DNA of 64,000 bases from Legionella parisiensis (GCF_001467945.1 NZ_LNYQ01000006.1:185491-249490); one strand, 5' to 3'. Shown: positions 44,653 through 56,400, numbered from the stretch's first letter. Notes: generated by a model from the sequence alone, not told the origin. Numbers and translations: made by a program.

Positions 44653-45765
44653 ATGTCTGGTCCAGATATTGTGGTTACTAAAAAAAGTGAATTTTTCATC
44701 ACCATTGTTAAAAATGGGATTCATAGTTTGGTTATGCTGGGGGTTATGGTAGATGGTAAACCTGAACTTTTAGCGAAGGTAGGTAAAGGCAATATTATCG
44801 ACAAAGACTTTGGAAGCTCCCTTACTCTATTTGGAAAAATTTTGGGAAGCCATTCTGATGCTTCATTAGCGGATGAAAGCCGAGATACAAGAGATTCAAA
44901 CATTAGCTATCAAGCGTACTCGATTACTTATAAGCACTATTTAGAATTTTTAGCGATTACTAGAGATATTCACCAAGATCAGCGTGAATTCTATAAAAAA
45001 AGAAAAGTTCCAAATGTTCCAGTTAAAAAATTAACCTTTCCAGAAAGAGGTGTATTTAATCTTAGAGAGGGCATCAAGTGTTATATTCCAGTGGAAAAGT
45101 CCTCAGGACAAATAACATTGAGACATCAAAAAGTGGATACTTTTGCCAAGGCATGCACTTTTAACAATGAACACATTCGCCAAGGTATAATTGACAGGTC
45201 AAGAGAAATTAGTGCCTCTAACACGTGTCGTACTACAGCATATGATATTCTTAATTACACCTTACAATATCCTCCCCGCGTTCCTGCTTTATTTGTTATG
45301 GGACTTGATTACAAAACAAAACTTGTAAAAGGGCAATTACCTCAAAAAGGATTTTACATCCTTCCACCACCACCCAATTGTTTTAAGGTAAATCCTACTC
45401 AAATGAAAGTACTTAACGAACTGCATAAAAAACTTGAAGATCTACCTAAAAATCACCCCAATTTAAAAGCTACAAGAAAAAAATTTACCAGATTAAAACA
45501 CTTCTACCAAGAAATGGCAGGGGAATCTGAATTATCATTGGAACAGCTTTTAAATAAAATAACGACTCACAGAATCGCCAATGATAGATTATTTAACACG
45601 CGTAGAGGCCAAAGTATTTTTAGCAGTTTGATTGAGGCCCTTGGGTTTAAAACAGGCACTCAACAAGCATATGACCGAATGGCCAAAGCTGTAACTGATG
45701 AAATCGAAAAGGCAAAGAAAGGCGAAAGAAAAATAGAAGAAGGTTCGTTGGTACCATCCATGTGA
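44653..45765 (+). CDS. candidate Dot/Icm effector, unknown function
   Basis: 370 residues, no signal peptide. The N-terminal half is alpha/beta (ITIVKNGIHSLVMLGVMVDG; ISYQAYSITYKHYLEFLAI). The centre holds SASNTCRTTAYDILNYT, a Cys followed by a helix as in papain-like folds, and this pattern recurs in several Legionella proteins I recall, but I cannot name the family. The last third is helical, and the extreme C-terminus is rich in Lys and Glu (EIEKAKKGERKIEEG), like the E-block of Dot/Icm signals. AAAGGGA precedes ATG 44653, which I prefer to 44608. Confidence 0.6.
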   Translation: MSGPDIVVTKKSEFFITIVKNGIHSLVMLGVMVDGKPELLAKVGKGNIIDKDFGSSLTLFGKILGSHSDASLADESRDTRDSNISYQAYSITYKHYLEFLAITRDIHQDQREFYKKRKVPNVPVKKLTFPERGVFNLREGIKCYIPVEKSSGQITLRHQKVDTFAKACTFNNEHIRQGIIDRSREISASNTCRTTAYDILNYTLQYPPRVPALFVMGLDYKTKLVKGQLPQKGFYILPPPPNCFKVNPTQMKVLNELHKKLEDLPKNHPNLKATRKKFTRLKHFYQEMAGESELSLEQLLNKITTHRIANDRLFNTRRGQSIFSSLIEALGFKTGTQQAYDRMAKAVTDEIEKAKKGERKIEEGSLVPSM

Positions 45766-45894
45766 AGTGGTTATAGAGTCTACTAATTGCAACTGTTTGC
45801 AAGTCAAAAGGAAGTCGCTGTTGATGGATCGATCAAAATCCAGCTGCGTGGGCTTTCTATTTTTGAACTATGATAGAACTGATATGCAAACGGC

Positions 45895-47415
45895 TTATCT
45901 CATTTGCACGAGTTCATAATAGTAAGGGGATATAGGTTTTCCACTTCCTTGGCTACGTGACCATAGCTTCTCTGGCGGCTGTAGCACTGCTATTCTGTTG
46001 CTGATGTAAGGTAAATTAAAATCCTTGGGATCTGTAGCAATTAAAATTAAAGTCCTGCCAGATGGCATTGTTGCATTGGACCAATATTGATACATTAAAC
46101 TATTCATGCCAAAAATGTGTCTCCCAATAACGGGATAAGTGGTTTGGATTTTTCCGTGTTCCAATAGTTTTTTTTGATAAAATGCAAGCTCACTTCCTAT
46201 ATTGTATGCATCCAATGGAACAAGAATGGCTTCAGTATTTCTAGCAGCACTCACATTTTTAGCTAAATCATGGAACTGTTCGGTAAAGTTTTCCCAGGAA
46301 ATCATTTTTTGAAAGAACATTTTTGATGCTTTTTCAGAGATTCCGAAAGCTATCATGATGATCAAGAAAACATAACAAGGCAATAAAACAAATGAGCTTA
46401 AATGCCATTCCTTGTAGAATTTGTTTTTAGAGATCAGTAATGCAAGCCAAGGAATAATAGAAATTAGCCCTGGGCCTATCCAATCCAATCGAATTGAATG
46501 ATTAAGACTATATATTCCAAAAAAACCCAAAGGAAACAGTGTAAATATTTGCAGAAAGCGTTGGGTTTTTACTTCAATGTTGATCGATTTTTTATTCCAT
46601 AAGAGACAAAGGCCCATAACTCCAGAAGGCAATAAAAACAGAAAAAGCAAGCCGATAAAATGATGCAGGGAAAAACGATGGGCTGGCTTAAATCGACGCA
46701 CGCTTTGAAATACAAATGAAGCCCATTCATGCATGAAATTCCAATAAATTACTGGAGTAAAACAGAGTAAGGCAATCAATACACAAAGATAAGGTTCTTT
46801 TTTAATAAACCAATATCGTGCTGAAGGTACGGTGAGTAAATAAAGAAGTACAGCAGGACCGAGTAATACAATTGTGTATTTGGACAACATTCCAAAGCCA
46901 AGCCACAAGCCTGCTTTGTACCAGGATTGAGATTCATCGAAAATAAATATGCGATAAAAATAATAGAGTGCTGCTGACCAACAAAGTAGAACCGGTTGAT
47001 CAGGTGTTATCAGGGTAGACTGGATAAAATAAAATGGCATGAGTGATAGTAATAATACCGCATACAGCCCGGCGCCTCGATGAATTAATTCAGTTAGTTT
47101 GAAACTGAAAAAAGCAGCCCCTCCCCAACAAAGCAGTGCAGGCAAGCGTACGGCAAACTCATTCGTTCCAAAAATCAATGTAGAAATCTTTATAAGCATA
47201 GCGACCATAGGGGGATGGTCCAGATAACCAAAATCGAGATGTTGCGAATAATTCCAGTAATAGGTTTCTTCAACAAATAAATTGTGTGAACTCAGGCATA
47301 AAAAGCGTATTGCTACGGAAACAAAAATAATCGAAAAAGTAAATAATATGCTGATATTTTGGCTTACTCCATTATGAGTAAGGGCAATATTTTCAGATTT
47401 AAGTATAGAAGTCAT
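45895..47415 (-). CDS. GT39/ArnT-like glycosyltransferase
   Basis: About 506 residues, 11-13 membrane helices. The first periplasmic loop carries the active-site Glu in LFVEETYYWNYSQHLDFGYLDHPPM, the PMT_2/ArnT pattern. Such enzymes transfer sugars from polyprenyl phosphate carriers to lipid A, glycans or proteins on the periplasmic side. The frame reaches 47493, but only through a TTG start; I use the ATG at 47415. Its acceptor is unknown, though lipid A or LPS modification is most common. It sits between effector-like genes. Confidence 0.85.
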   Translation of the reverse strand: MTSILKSENIALTHNGVSQNISILFTFSIIFVSVAIRFLCLSSHNLFVEETYYWNYSQHLDFGYLDHPPMVAMLIKISTLIFGTNEFAVRLPALLCWGGAAFFSFKLTELIHRGAGLYAVLLLSLMPFYFIQSTLITPDQPVLLCWSAALYYFYRIFIFDESQSWYKAGLWLGFGMLSKYTIVLLGPAVLLYLLTVPSARYWFIKKEPYLCVLIALLCFTPVIYWNFMHEWASFVFQSVRRFKPAHRFSLHHFIGLLFLFLLPSGVMGLCLLWNKKSINIEVKTQRFLQIFTLFPLGFFGIYSLNHSIRLDWIGPGLISIIPWLALLISKNKFYKEWHLSSFVLLPCYVFLIIMIAFGISEKASKMFFQKMISWENFTEQFHDLAKNVSAARNTEAILVPLDAYNIGSELAFYQKKLLEHGKIQTTYPVIGRHIFGMNSLMYQYWSNATMPSGRTLILIATDPKDFNLPYISNRIAVLQPPEKLWSRSQGSGKPISPYYYELVQMR

Positions 47416-47602
47416 TATCCATGTACAGAAAAACTTAAACAGAGCACATTTTATCCTTTTTAAGGGTACTAAGCAAAATAATAATCCTCTCAATTATTTG
47501 ATTTTATTGAGATGATAAAATTAGGAGGAAATGAGTAGTTAAAGTACTTAAGTAAATTGGTTTTAGGTCTAAAGAGCAACCTACACAAAAACCGCAAATA
47601 GG

Positions 47603-47623
47603 CTGGGTTATTTTGGCCCAGCG
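47603..47623. terminator. hairpin after the 47647 gene
   Basis: GCTGGG-N9-CCCAGC lies 24 bases past the stop of the reverse-strand gene at 47647. A modest terminator without a clean T-run. Confidence 0.45.
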
Positions 47624-47646
47624 CATATATATATTTTGACGCATTT

Positions 47647-48552
47647 TTAGCTTGCATTAAAAATTTTTATAGCAAGAGTATCTTTAGGATAGTTAGTTTT
47701 CTTTAACATGTCTGGCATGCTTGAAAAGAAATTACAGGTCCAATTGCTATCTTGATAAGAGGCAGTATTACGCCCTGATGTTGTGCCTGCATCACGTTCA
47801 AGGAATCCTTTTTCGGAATCTGAATCGACAATATTGACCATGGCATGGATTGGATTGGATGCATCCCTCTTAACCAGACAAACGCCTTGATTTAATCCTA
47901 TGTCTTCAAAATCACAAGTAACAATCTTATATTTTATTTTGCTGTTCAGTGCTTGCACAAGTACTTGAATGTCAGCAACTTGTGTACTTACCCTAATCTC
48001 AAAAACTGCTTTTTCCTTATTATAAGTAATGCCGACATTTTTTTTATTTAAGGTATTATCATATTGGTGTAAGAGCTTTAAAACTGCACTTTTTTCTTTT
48101 CGGACATTTAGTTTTTTAGTGCTACACGATAATGAAATGAGATACATCACGTTCTGTTTTGTTTGAGGTTCAGATTCTGATTTAAAATCTTTAACGTCTT
48201 TCTGCATCGCGACGACATGTTCTGTTGAAGCCAAACAAGAAACAGGTAAGGTAGGCGCTTTAGAAACTCTTGAAATGAGGAAATGCTCTTTATCTATCTT
48301 GCGTTTCTTTACCATAGATGGATTTATTTGGACTTTTTTTCCACTGAACATATAAGCGGAATAACCTGATTCACGCGAGGTACGTGGGGGAGTTTCTGAG
48401 TGATGTTTCTTCATGAATTCATCGATTTTTCTTTGCTCATCCTGATCCTCTATGGGAACAATTTTTTTGCCAACTTCTTTATAATAGTGCTGTTCACGTT
48501 GGTTTAACTCAGGTTTTTTTCTTTTCAAGGTTATATAATCCAAATAATGCAA
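47647..48552 (-). CDS. hypothetical protein, candidate effector
   Basis: Up to 301 residues. The N-terminal 110 residues are basic and look disordered (LKRKKPELNQREQHYYKEVG). The C-terminal part is compact alpha/beta with Cys residues (YLISLSCSTKKLNVRKEKS; IKYKIVTCDFEDIGLNQG) and ends LAIKIFNAS. No family recognised. The 48552 start is a TTG without a ribosome binding site; TTG 48543 is also possible. It lies 346 bases from the ankyrin gene; that gap holds no gene. Confidence 0.5.
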   Translation of the reverse strand: MHYLDYITLKRKKPELNQREQHYYKEVGKKIVPIEDQDEQRKIDEFMKKHHSETPPRTSRESGYSAYMFSGKKVQINPSMVKKRKIDKEHFLISRVSKAPTLPVSCLASTEHVVAMQKDVKDFKSESEPQTKQNVMYLISLSCSTKKLNVRKEKSAVLKLLHQYDNTLNKKNVGITYNKEKAVFEIRVSTQVADIQVLVQALNSKIKYKIVTCDFEDIGLNQGVCLVKRDASNPIHAMVNIVDSDSEKGFLERDAGTTSGRNTASYQDSNWTCNFFSSMPDMLKKTNYPKDTLAIKIFNAS

Positions 48553-48898
48553 TTAGAGTAATAATTGGACAATATTATAGTCAAATAAAATTAAGAAATT
48601 ATTAAAAGAAGGTTTTTATTGTAATTTTGTTTGTTTTTTTTCAGCGGCAAGAAAATGTGAAGCTCTATTCAGGAATTCTGTAGGCACGCAGCCAAGATAC
48701 AGAGTGGGTCACGCTTATAGGTAAACTGAAGCCTTAAACTTAAAGTGTTTATTTTGTATCCTTAAGACAAATAATCTATTAGTTTCTTATCGGAAAAAAG
48801 CGACGCATTATTATCTCCCAATTCACCCGCTCCTCTTGACTCTCGTTTCATGCCTCTGTGAGGTGCTCTTCTTAAGAATCAGAAAAACTCGCTAGGAT

Positions 48899-51800
48899 CT
48901 AGGTATTCGTTTCATTATTATCTCCCCTAGGTGAAAAGGAAATTGTTTTACCCGATTCAGATGTTTTTTGGGGTTGAATTACTGGCGTATTTGTTGAGGG
49001 TTGGAACATTCGATAGGGATTGTTGTCACTAGGAATAGGTTCCTGTATTTTTACCGTTTCTTTTAACATTGAGACAAGGCCTTCAATATGTTTTTTAACC
49101 ATTAGATAATCGTCTTCTTCTGCGGTTTGCATGAGTCCGCCCATTATGTCGACGAAATTGTCAATCTCAGAAGACACATTTACCCCATGTTTTCCAATAC
49201 ATTCATGCAAGAAAGTAAGTAAAGGCAGTATTTCTAGTTTTGCTTTTTCTTGAATGGCTGTTGATTTAAATAGTGGAGTCTCACTCTCCATTAAAAGGAT
49301 TTTGTTTAAAATATTGATGGTAAATTGCGGGTCAGAGACTGCTTTGAGCATCGGTAATACGAGATTGATATGTTGTTTTTTTAACTCCAGTTCGATAAGT
49401 TGTTTCAGTTGCTCTTGATTTCCTGCCGAACCCTTGATAATTGCTTTTAACAATTGTCCTGTAGTCTTTTCATCTGGAGAGAAATCAAAAATCGTTTTAT
49501 CGTCGCTCCTCACATAAGGGGGGTCGTATTTTAATAAAATTTTAAAAATATCCACTCGACGATTTTGTGCTGCAATCATTAAAGGAGGTATTCCAGCGCC
49601 ATTTATTGTATTGAGTAAGTCTGGTTTTTCATAAAGCACAATCTTTATCGTTTCTTTTAAGAAAGGAGACTCCTCATCATTTGAACTTTTACAAAGAAGA
49701 TGCAATGCATTGTTTCCCATCTTATCTACCAGACTAATGTCTGCTTTACACTGTAAGAATAGGTTTGCAAGTGAGGGATTACCAAATACGATGGCAAACA
49801 TTAGGGGAGTCTGTCCTTTTGCATTTCTTAATTCAGCCATTTTTTTTACTTCAAGGATTGATTGTGCAGTATTATCTTCTGCCCGGGACATAAGCAGATA
49901 AGATAAGCAACTGTCACTAGAGACACAAGCCAAGTGTATTGCTGTATTCAAATCTTTGTCTTCAGCATAAATATCTGCGCCTTGATCAAGTAAATAAGAT
50001 GCCACGGCTGGATCGGGTAAGCTTAGAGCTGAAAACAGAGGTGTTTGTTTTCTTTCGTCGAGAACCCGAGTTTCTAAGACGCTTGGGTCTTTTTCAACAA
50101 GTAATTTGACCAGCTCGATGTGTCCCTCTGCACAAGCATGATGAATCGCGCTGTAGCCTTGAGAATCTGGTTTTTTTATATCAACTTCATATTTATTTAT
50201 GAATAGTTCTAAAAGCGGGAAGTATCCCTTCTTCACAACAAATGTAAGCCATTGAGGATCACTCTTTATAGATTTATTGAAATTAGGACAACAATCCAGT
50301 AAATATTCGGCAACATTCTTATGTCCGCTTTCAAGCGCCAAAAATAATCCTGTGCTATTTTGCTCTTCAATTGTTTCTATATATTCAGGGCCTAGTTTTT
50401 CTACAAATAATTGAACTATACCCAGATCCCCTGCAATGCAGGCATTTAAGAAGGAAATCTTAGCTTCTGGTAAAATTTCAGGATGCTTTTCGGCAAAAAT
50501 CCGGGCAATATCAGCATTGCCACTTTTGCACGCCACTCTAAATAAGGAGAGTGGGTCATAGTCAATCTCATGTTCAGGAAGTTTGGGTTCAAGAAGTAAT
50601 TTTACTAAATTTGTGTTGCCGCTGTTGATGGCTGCTAGTATTAAACGGGAGTCATTTTTAAAAATTTGGGGATTATGCTCCAGCAAAACTTCAACTCCCC
50701 TTAGACGACCTTTTACACAAGTCAGGTATAAGGTAACAAAATTTGCTTCACTGTTGCTATCTAATAAAAATTTTATCAATTGCTCATCTTCGTGTAATGA
50801 AATTGCATACATCAAAGCTGAAATTCTTTCATTATTTTCTATATTAACTATATCAGGATCTGCTTTTACTAATTGTTGAACTATGTTCGCGTGTCCTTCG
50901 ATACATGCATGATGTAATGCGCTATTCCCTTTCTTGTCGGTTAAATCTGTTTTTGCACCGTTTTCTAATAAAATTTGGACAATCTCATTAAATCCATGCT
51001 TACACGCGAGCATGAGTGGTGTTAATCCTTGTTTATTCGCTGTATTAAGGTTAACTCCTTTTTCTATAAGCTTATTTATGAGCGCAACATTTCTTGATTT
51101 GACAGCAGAGAGAAGTAATGTCGTTGCAGAAGTTATATGGAGATTATTGTTTCTAATTTCTTTGTGTAACGCACCTATGGCAATAGATCCTTCTGAGCCA
51201 AATTGAAGTTTGTCTATTTCTTGCATTACCTCACTCGATGGATTTTTTAAGGGATTGAGTTGCCATTTATTTTCTTTTGATAAGCCATATATCATTATCG
51301 TATTGCCTTGCTTGATCAAAATTGGTTTATTTCCTTTTTCTATCGATAATCCACTCAATTGTTCTTCTTTCAGAGTTACTCCCTTATTTATTTCTATGAA
51401 GATCATGGGATAGGGTTTTTGTTTTTGATTTTGAAGATACTTTGCAAAAGTACCATTTAGGAGCCGATCATATGCGTGTATGTTCAGTTCACTTAATGCT
51501 TCTTCTTTTTTTAAGGCATCAAGTTTTACTATTTGAGCTAGGGCTAAGTCAGGTTTTTCACATAAAATAGCACATTCTAGGAGTTTTAATTCGCGAGCTG
51601 GTGATTTCAATTGACATAAATCATCCAATAAATAATCCAAAACCAAATTATTGTTGTTTGAAACGGAATTGATTAAACAACGTTCCACGGTAAGTGTTAA
51701 CTGTACTTGACCCAATGCCGGCGCTAATTGCTGATATAATTGTTTAAAATCATTTAAGGGTTGTGAAGTAAATTCAACGATAATCGTATCGATATCTTTT

Positions 51801-53122
51801 TCACTTAAATTGGTTAATTCAAGTCCATACCCTTTAAGCTTTTCAACAAAATAATCATATACGTCTCTTTTTTTCCTTCTTATAGAGGGAGCGAAATTCT
51901 CCAGTATTAATTTAATAACGTCTTCATCCTCTACTTGGCCAGCTACAATTTTTTTTATGGCAATTAGATTATCTGTTTTTGTTGCAATTTCAGCCCATGT
52001 TTTACCATCAGCATCAATTCGACGCAGATCATTAAAACTAGTTGGATGAATACCAGAGTTTACTTGTATTGAATCAATTGCTTCTTTTACTTTAAGTGCA
52101 TTATCTTTATTATTTACAGACACAGCAAAAGATAAGCCAATGTACTCCCCTTTATTATCTTTCTTAGCGAGAGATAAATAGGTGCCAGCTATTAATGCCG
52201 CCATTTCTTTGGCAGATGAAGGGTCATTATTAAATAATTTGAATTTACGATTCGGATCAAATACGACCCATTGGTTATTTACATAAGTAAGTTCGACTGC
52301 ATGCCGGCATGCAGAGATACTAAATGAAATAGGTTGATATTCAGGCGCAATATTAGCAAAAGACTGAATTAGTTTTTCAAGTGATTCCTGATTATAAACA
52401 CCACAGACATCTCCTGCCGAAAAAATATTTTTTTTTCGAAAATACTCTGGATTAACTTGATGGCCATTTTTTTTCTCAATTAAATCGATAATTTTTTTAA
52501 ATGATGTATTTAATGTTTTGAGTGGCGTTTCATGTTGTTCGCTGGGATTGAAGACGCTATTTAGGTCTTCTGCAAGAAGAGTTCCTCTAATTTCACCACC
52601 TGTTGTATTTAGGAAAACATAGTCAAGTCCTTCTGGAGTAAACTTAGTGTAGAATTTGCCTTTTTCCAGTACTTGCTCTGCTAGTTCTTCAAGATGGTAT
52701 TCATTATTCCACGAGTCTAAACCTAATAATGAAAGTGATTCTTCTACATCCTGAGTTTGAATCGCGAGCTCATTAGGAAACAATTGTGGGTAATACATTG
52801 GGTGTTGCAGGATCTCAACTGTTTCACAGAAGCTAGCTACCTCAAGTAATTGTTGTTCTGTTTCAGTGAGTTCTACCTGGGGATTTTTTGCAATCCTTGC
52901 CCTTAACGCATCAACCTCTTCTCTTTTGATGAGGTGACGATTTTCATTCATAAATATTAATATATTAAAGAATGAGTCGGCCTTGTTATTTTGACAATAG
53001 ACCATAAACAAGGTGGCTAGACCATGACATACTCCATTTCGATTTCCTCGATAGCCCAGTCTTTTCATGCTATTGATGAACCATTTTTGTCCGCTAGGAA
53101 GACTTTCCATCTTGACTTGCAT
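48899..53122 (-). CDS. papain-like protease domain plus ankyrin repeats
   Basis: 1407 residues, no signal peptide. The N-terminal part has a Cys-His-Asp set in papain-like order: Cys32 (NGVCHGLATLF), His274 (ACRHAVELTY) and Asp289 (VVFDPN), resembling the YopT/C58-type and related Legionella proteases. Residues about 400-650 are helical. From about 665 to 1215 there are more than a dozen ankyrin repeats, among them NKQGLTPLMLACKHGFNEIV, KGNSALHHACIEGHANIVQQ and KMGNNALHLLC. The tail is polar and disordered. Ankyrin proteins are a well-known effector class in Legionella. Here the protease may be targeted by the repeats. AGGTG precedes ATG 53122. Confidence 0.85.
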   Translation of the reverse strand: MQVKMESLPSGQKWFINSMKRLGYRGNRNGVCHGLATLFMVYCQNNKADSFFNILIFMNENRHLIKREEVDALRARIAKNPQVELTETEQQLLEVASFCETVEILQHPMYYPQLFPNELAIQTQDVEESLSLLGLDSWNNEYHLEELAEQVLEKGKFYTKFTPEGLDYVFLNTTGGEIRGTLLAEDLNSVFNPSEQHETPLKTLNTSFKKIIDLIEKKNGHQVNPEYFRKKNIFSAGDVCGVYNQESLEKLIQSFANIAPEYQPISFSISACRHAVELTYVNNQWVVFDPNRKFKLFNNDPSSAKEMAALIAGTYLSLAKKDNKGEYIGLSFAVSVNNKDNALKVKEAIDSIQVNSGIHPTSFNDLRRIDADGKTWAEIATKTDNLIAIKKIVAGQVEDEDVIKLILENFAPSIRRKKRDVYDYFVEKLKGYGLELTNLSEKDIDTIIVEFTSQPLNDFKQLYQQLAPALGQVQLTLTVERCLINSVSNNNNLVLDYLLDDLCQLKSPARELKLLECAILCEKPDLALAQIVKLDALKKEEALSELNIHAYDRLLNGTFAKYLQNQKQKPYPMIFIEINKGVTLKEEQLSGLSIEKGNKPILIKQGNTIMIYGLSKENKWQLNPLKNPSSEVMQEIDKLQFGSEGSIAIGALHKEIRNNNLHITSATTLLLSAVKSRNVALINKLIEKGVNLNTANKQGLTPLMLACKHGFNEIVQILLENGAKTDLTDKKGNSALHHACIEGHANIVQQLVKADPDIVNIENNERISALMYAISLHEDEQLIKFLLDSNSEANFVTLYLTCVKGRLRGVEVLLEHNPQIFKNDSRLILAAINSGNTNLVKLLLEPKLPEHEIDYDPLSLFRVACKSGNADIARIFAEKHPEILPEAKISFLNACIAGDLGIVQLFVEKLGPEYIETIEEQNSTGLFLALESGHKNVAEYLLDCCPNFNKSIKSDPQWLTFVVKKGYFPLLELFINKYEVDIKKPDSQGYSAIHHACAEGHIELVKLLVEKDPSVLETRVLDERKQTPLFSALSLPDPAVASYLLDQGADIYAEDKDLNTAIHLACVSSDSCLSYLLMSRAEDNTAQSILEVKKMAELRNAKGQTPLMFAIVFGNPSLANLFLQCKADISLVDKMGNNALHLLCKSSNDEESPFLKETIKIVLYEKPDLLNTINGAGIPPLMIAAQNRRVDIFKILLKYDPPYVRSDDKTIFDFSPDEKTTGQLLKAIIKGSAGNQEQLKQLIELELKKQHINLVLPMLKAVSDPQFTINILNKILLMESETPLFKSTAIQEKAKLEILPLLTFLHECIGKHGVNVSSEIDNFVDIMGGLMQTAEEDDYLMVKKHIEGLVSMLKETVKIQEPIPSDNNPYRMFQPSTNTPVIQPQKTSESGKTISFSPRGDNNETNT

Positions 53123-53410
53123 AAGATCACCTGGATTTGTACTTCATCTATAAGATTAATTATAGACCATTTGGTTTTGCTAAGATGGATGAAATTCAAG
53201 CAGTTTTTTCATCAATAGCGGCAAAAATCAGAAGAAAAGAGATTGGGGATGTGTTAGGAAATATAACAATAAAAAATAATAGATAATGAAAGCACTATGA
53301 TTTGAAAGAGGTATCATAAGGCGGGGAAATTAAATTGGTCGCTCGCTCCATTTAGTCTTTCATGTGCATCCCCTTCTTATGAATTTTCTATGAAACAAGC
53401 GTTCTCCATT

Positions 53411-53451
53411 TAAAAAACACTAAGTTTTTGAGGTTGGCGAAAACTTAGTGT
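53411..53451 (-). terminator. rho-independent terminator overlapping a stop codon
   Basis: On the reverse strand ACACTAAGTTTT and AAAACTTAGTGT form a perfect 12-bp stem, followed by TTTTTT. The 3' part of the stem contains the TAG of the 2127-codon gene, so the last ten codons are inside the terminator. Confidence 0.8.
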
Positions 53452-56400
53452 CCAAGTCTTTTTCCAGGGTTGTGTCATCAGGCTTCTTGAATAAAGAATA
53501 ATAATTTCTTGCTACTTTTGAAGAGCGCCAAGTAATCTCTTTTTGTTTTCCTATCTCTAAAAACGCTTTTTTAGCCTCCAGATAACTATAATTAGCATCT
53601 GTTCGAGCCTGCTCTATAACCTCTAATTGTTGTGCTACAGTTGCAGGAATTTTCTTCTCTTTACCACCTATGAATATTGTATGTTTATTCCATTGAAAAC
53701 CGACATCCCAATTTCTGGTACGCAAATATTTATCTGCTTTATCCAAGAAGAGTTTAGCTCGATATTCATCGGATGATTCAATTTGATCTATGTAATTTGT
53801 TATTTTTCCTGATAGTTCAGAAACTTGCTCAAAATAATCTGTCTGAGGTTCTTTTGTTAACTCGTCTACTCTGGTTTGGTAAGGAATAATTGGGAGCAAC
53901 TTTTCGCATAGCCTTTTCGCCGCAATCAACTGGAGATGGTTTTTAATTAATGCATCATTTTTTTCAGGATCCCTCAGGGTTACATCTTGCTGAACAACAT
54001 CCAAAACTGCTTGCAAAGAAGAATAATCCCCCTGGATAATTTTTTTCAAATGTTTTTCAATATAATGTGTATATTGCTCGGTAATGAATGCTTTATCAAA
54101 AACATCAAGTTCTTCTAGAGCTGGATGGAGCCCTCGCAGATAGGTATCAGGATCCTCCATGATTGATTCAATATAAAACTGTGAGCGAGATATATCATGA
54201 TCTGCTTTCAACTTCACCTTATCAGCGTCTACTTCTAAATGGTCGAGACTTTCTGAATCCAAGCCTTCAGTAATCATTGCTCGTAACAGCTTCGCTTCAG
54301 CACCTAGGAACGTAGGCGAAATGTGTTGTGAAAATTTTTTATCCATTTCGAGAATGGTATCGACTTGGGTCTGTAGCTCAGTTAATTTGTCACCAAGTTG
54401 AGGCGTTGAGGATGAGATTAACTTTTTAAGTTCTTCCTTTATATCATTTAAAGCTTGATGTTTATCTCTATAATAAGTTTTTACTAAATCAATTTTAGAC
54501 GCCTCAGATAATTGTTTAAAACGCTCAATGGCTGCCTCAAAAAATTGATCCTTATAACGTTGTTGGACTTCTTCTTCCGCACTTAACTCAGGTAATTTAT
54601 CAAGTATCGCTGACATTTCTAAATGCAGTACAATAGGAGAATCTTGAAACTCATAGAGAGTAAAATCAGGAATGGTGGTTAAATAAGTTCCTAACGTTTT
54701 ATTGATGCGGCCTGGACCATAATGTTTAGGAGCATGTTCTTCGTCGCCTTTTAAATAAGCAATTAACCCATTATATACACCCATCTCATGATGAAGATCC
54801 ACAATGTGACGAAATGGTTTTTCTTCACCGTTATTAACCTTAATGGCGCGATAATTGCTTTGTTGATGAATTAGATTAATAGTTTTTTGATGACTATCAA
54901 AAAACACCACATCTTCTTCATTCAAAACAGCTTTTTTATATATTTCTGCTTCATATATTTTTTTTCGGTACGCAAGTCGACTTTGATAAAATGCTTCGAT
55001 TTGAGGGATGTGTGAGTGAAGATACTCTTTATGTTCTTGAATCTGTTGTATTGCATCTTCCAATCGAGCAAGGGAGCCATATTTCTTTTGCAATAATCTG
55101 GGGTTATCCGCATTAATAATAAGGTCTTTTAATATGGCCTGCAATGAGGGTCTTGCAGTTGAAGGTTGGGTAGGTGACACTTGGGGGTAGTCCGCACCCA
55201 TAATGACTTCTGCTAACTGAAATAAGTTATCCCAACGTTCACCTCTTGCTACCCCACCAAATAATTCAGGTGTTTTAAAATCCGCTAAAATACCTCCTTC
55301 AACCATTTGATAATAATTAATATCATTGCTTGGTTTTGTAAGTGCATAGTGATGTCTTATGGCATCCAAATGTAAGAATGTATCTGAAGTTAATTTAGCT
55401 GATTTCACAGGCAGAGAATCAAGTTCTGCTTGTAACTTTAAAATTGTTTCTTCTAGTTGTTCCTTTTTGGATTGTAGCTTCTTAGTCGCTTTTTCTAATT
55501 CGTCCCTCTCTCGTTCTTCAGGGAACTGCCTTTTTAATTCCTCTAGCTCTTCTTCCGTTGGGAGCTGGCTTTTTAAGAGATTAATTTGTTCTGTTAATTG
55601 GGCGATTTTTCTTTGAAAATATCTGGATGTGGTCGCTTTTTCATGATGTAAAGGAATAGTGTCTAAGGAAAGCACCATATGCGAAATATCAATTTTAGTA
55701 TTTTTCTCTATTATTACTCTTAATTGTGCGAACGTTGACTGTTCTCCATTATCAGAGGAAGGCATATGACTGCAAGCAAGCGCTACTTCCATGCCATATT
55801 TCTTGGCATAGTTCAGTACATTGATAAGCTCCTGCGCTTGAATCATTTCCCCATTGTTCAACTCAGCGAGTACTGCATCTATGTTGAACACAATGAGTTT
55901 GGGAAGTTTAGGATACCCTATCAATTTTGGTATTTTCTGTTCAATACGTGATTCAAAAAAAGGAATTTCATCTTGAACTTCTCGAGCAGCAGCAGATCTA
56001 ATGGCTTTAATTCTTAAAACATTTTCCATGGATTCGCGATGTTGTTTTATAAGAGTATCTTCCTCCACTGGCTCAACGACTTCATTGAATCGCAGTTCCA
56101 TTTCTCCTAACAATTGCTCAATTAACTCACTCTTGGGATGGCTTTGATATTCTAATTTCAATTCCGCAAAGCGTTTTTTTAAGTTCTCCCATTCGGGACT
56201 GCTCAATTGCAAATCACCAAGATGGGAAAAATCTTTGGCTAGATTTTCAATCCGAACTTTAAAATGTGTTGAGGTGATAAGATATGGAAGACGTTGCTCT
56301 ATTAATTCAATAACTTCTCGCTTTGCTTCTTCGTACTCTTCTGGAGTGGGAAGGGGGGGGCGTTTGTCTGTTAACTTAAAGGCACCTTTTTTCTCATCTG

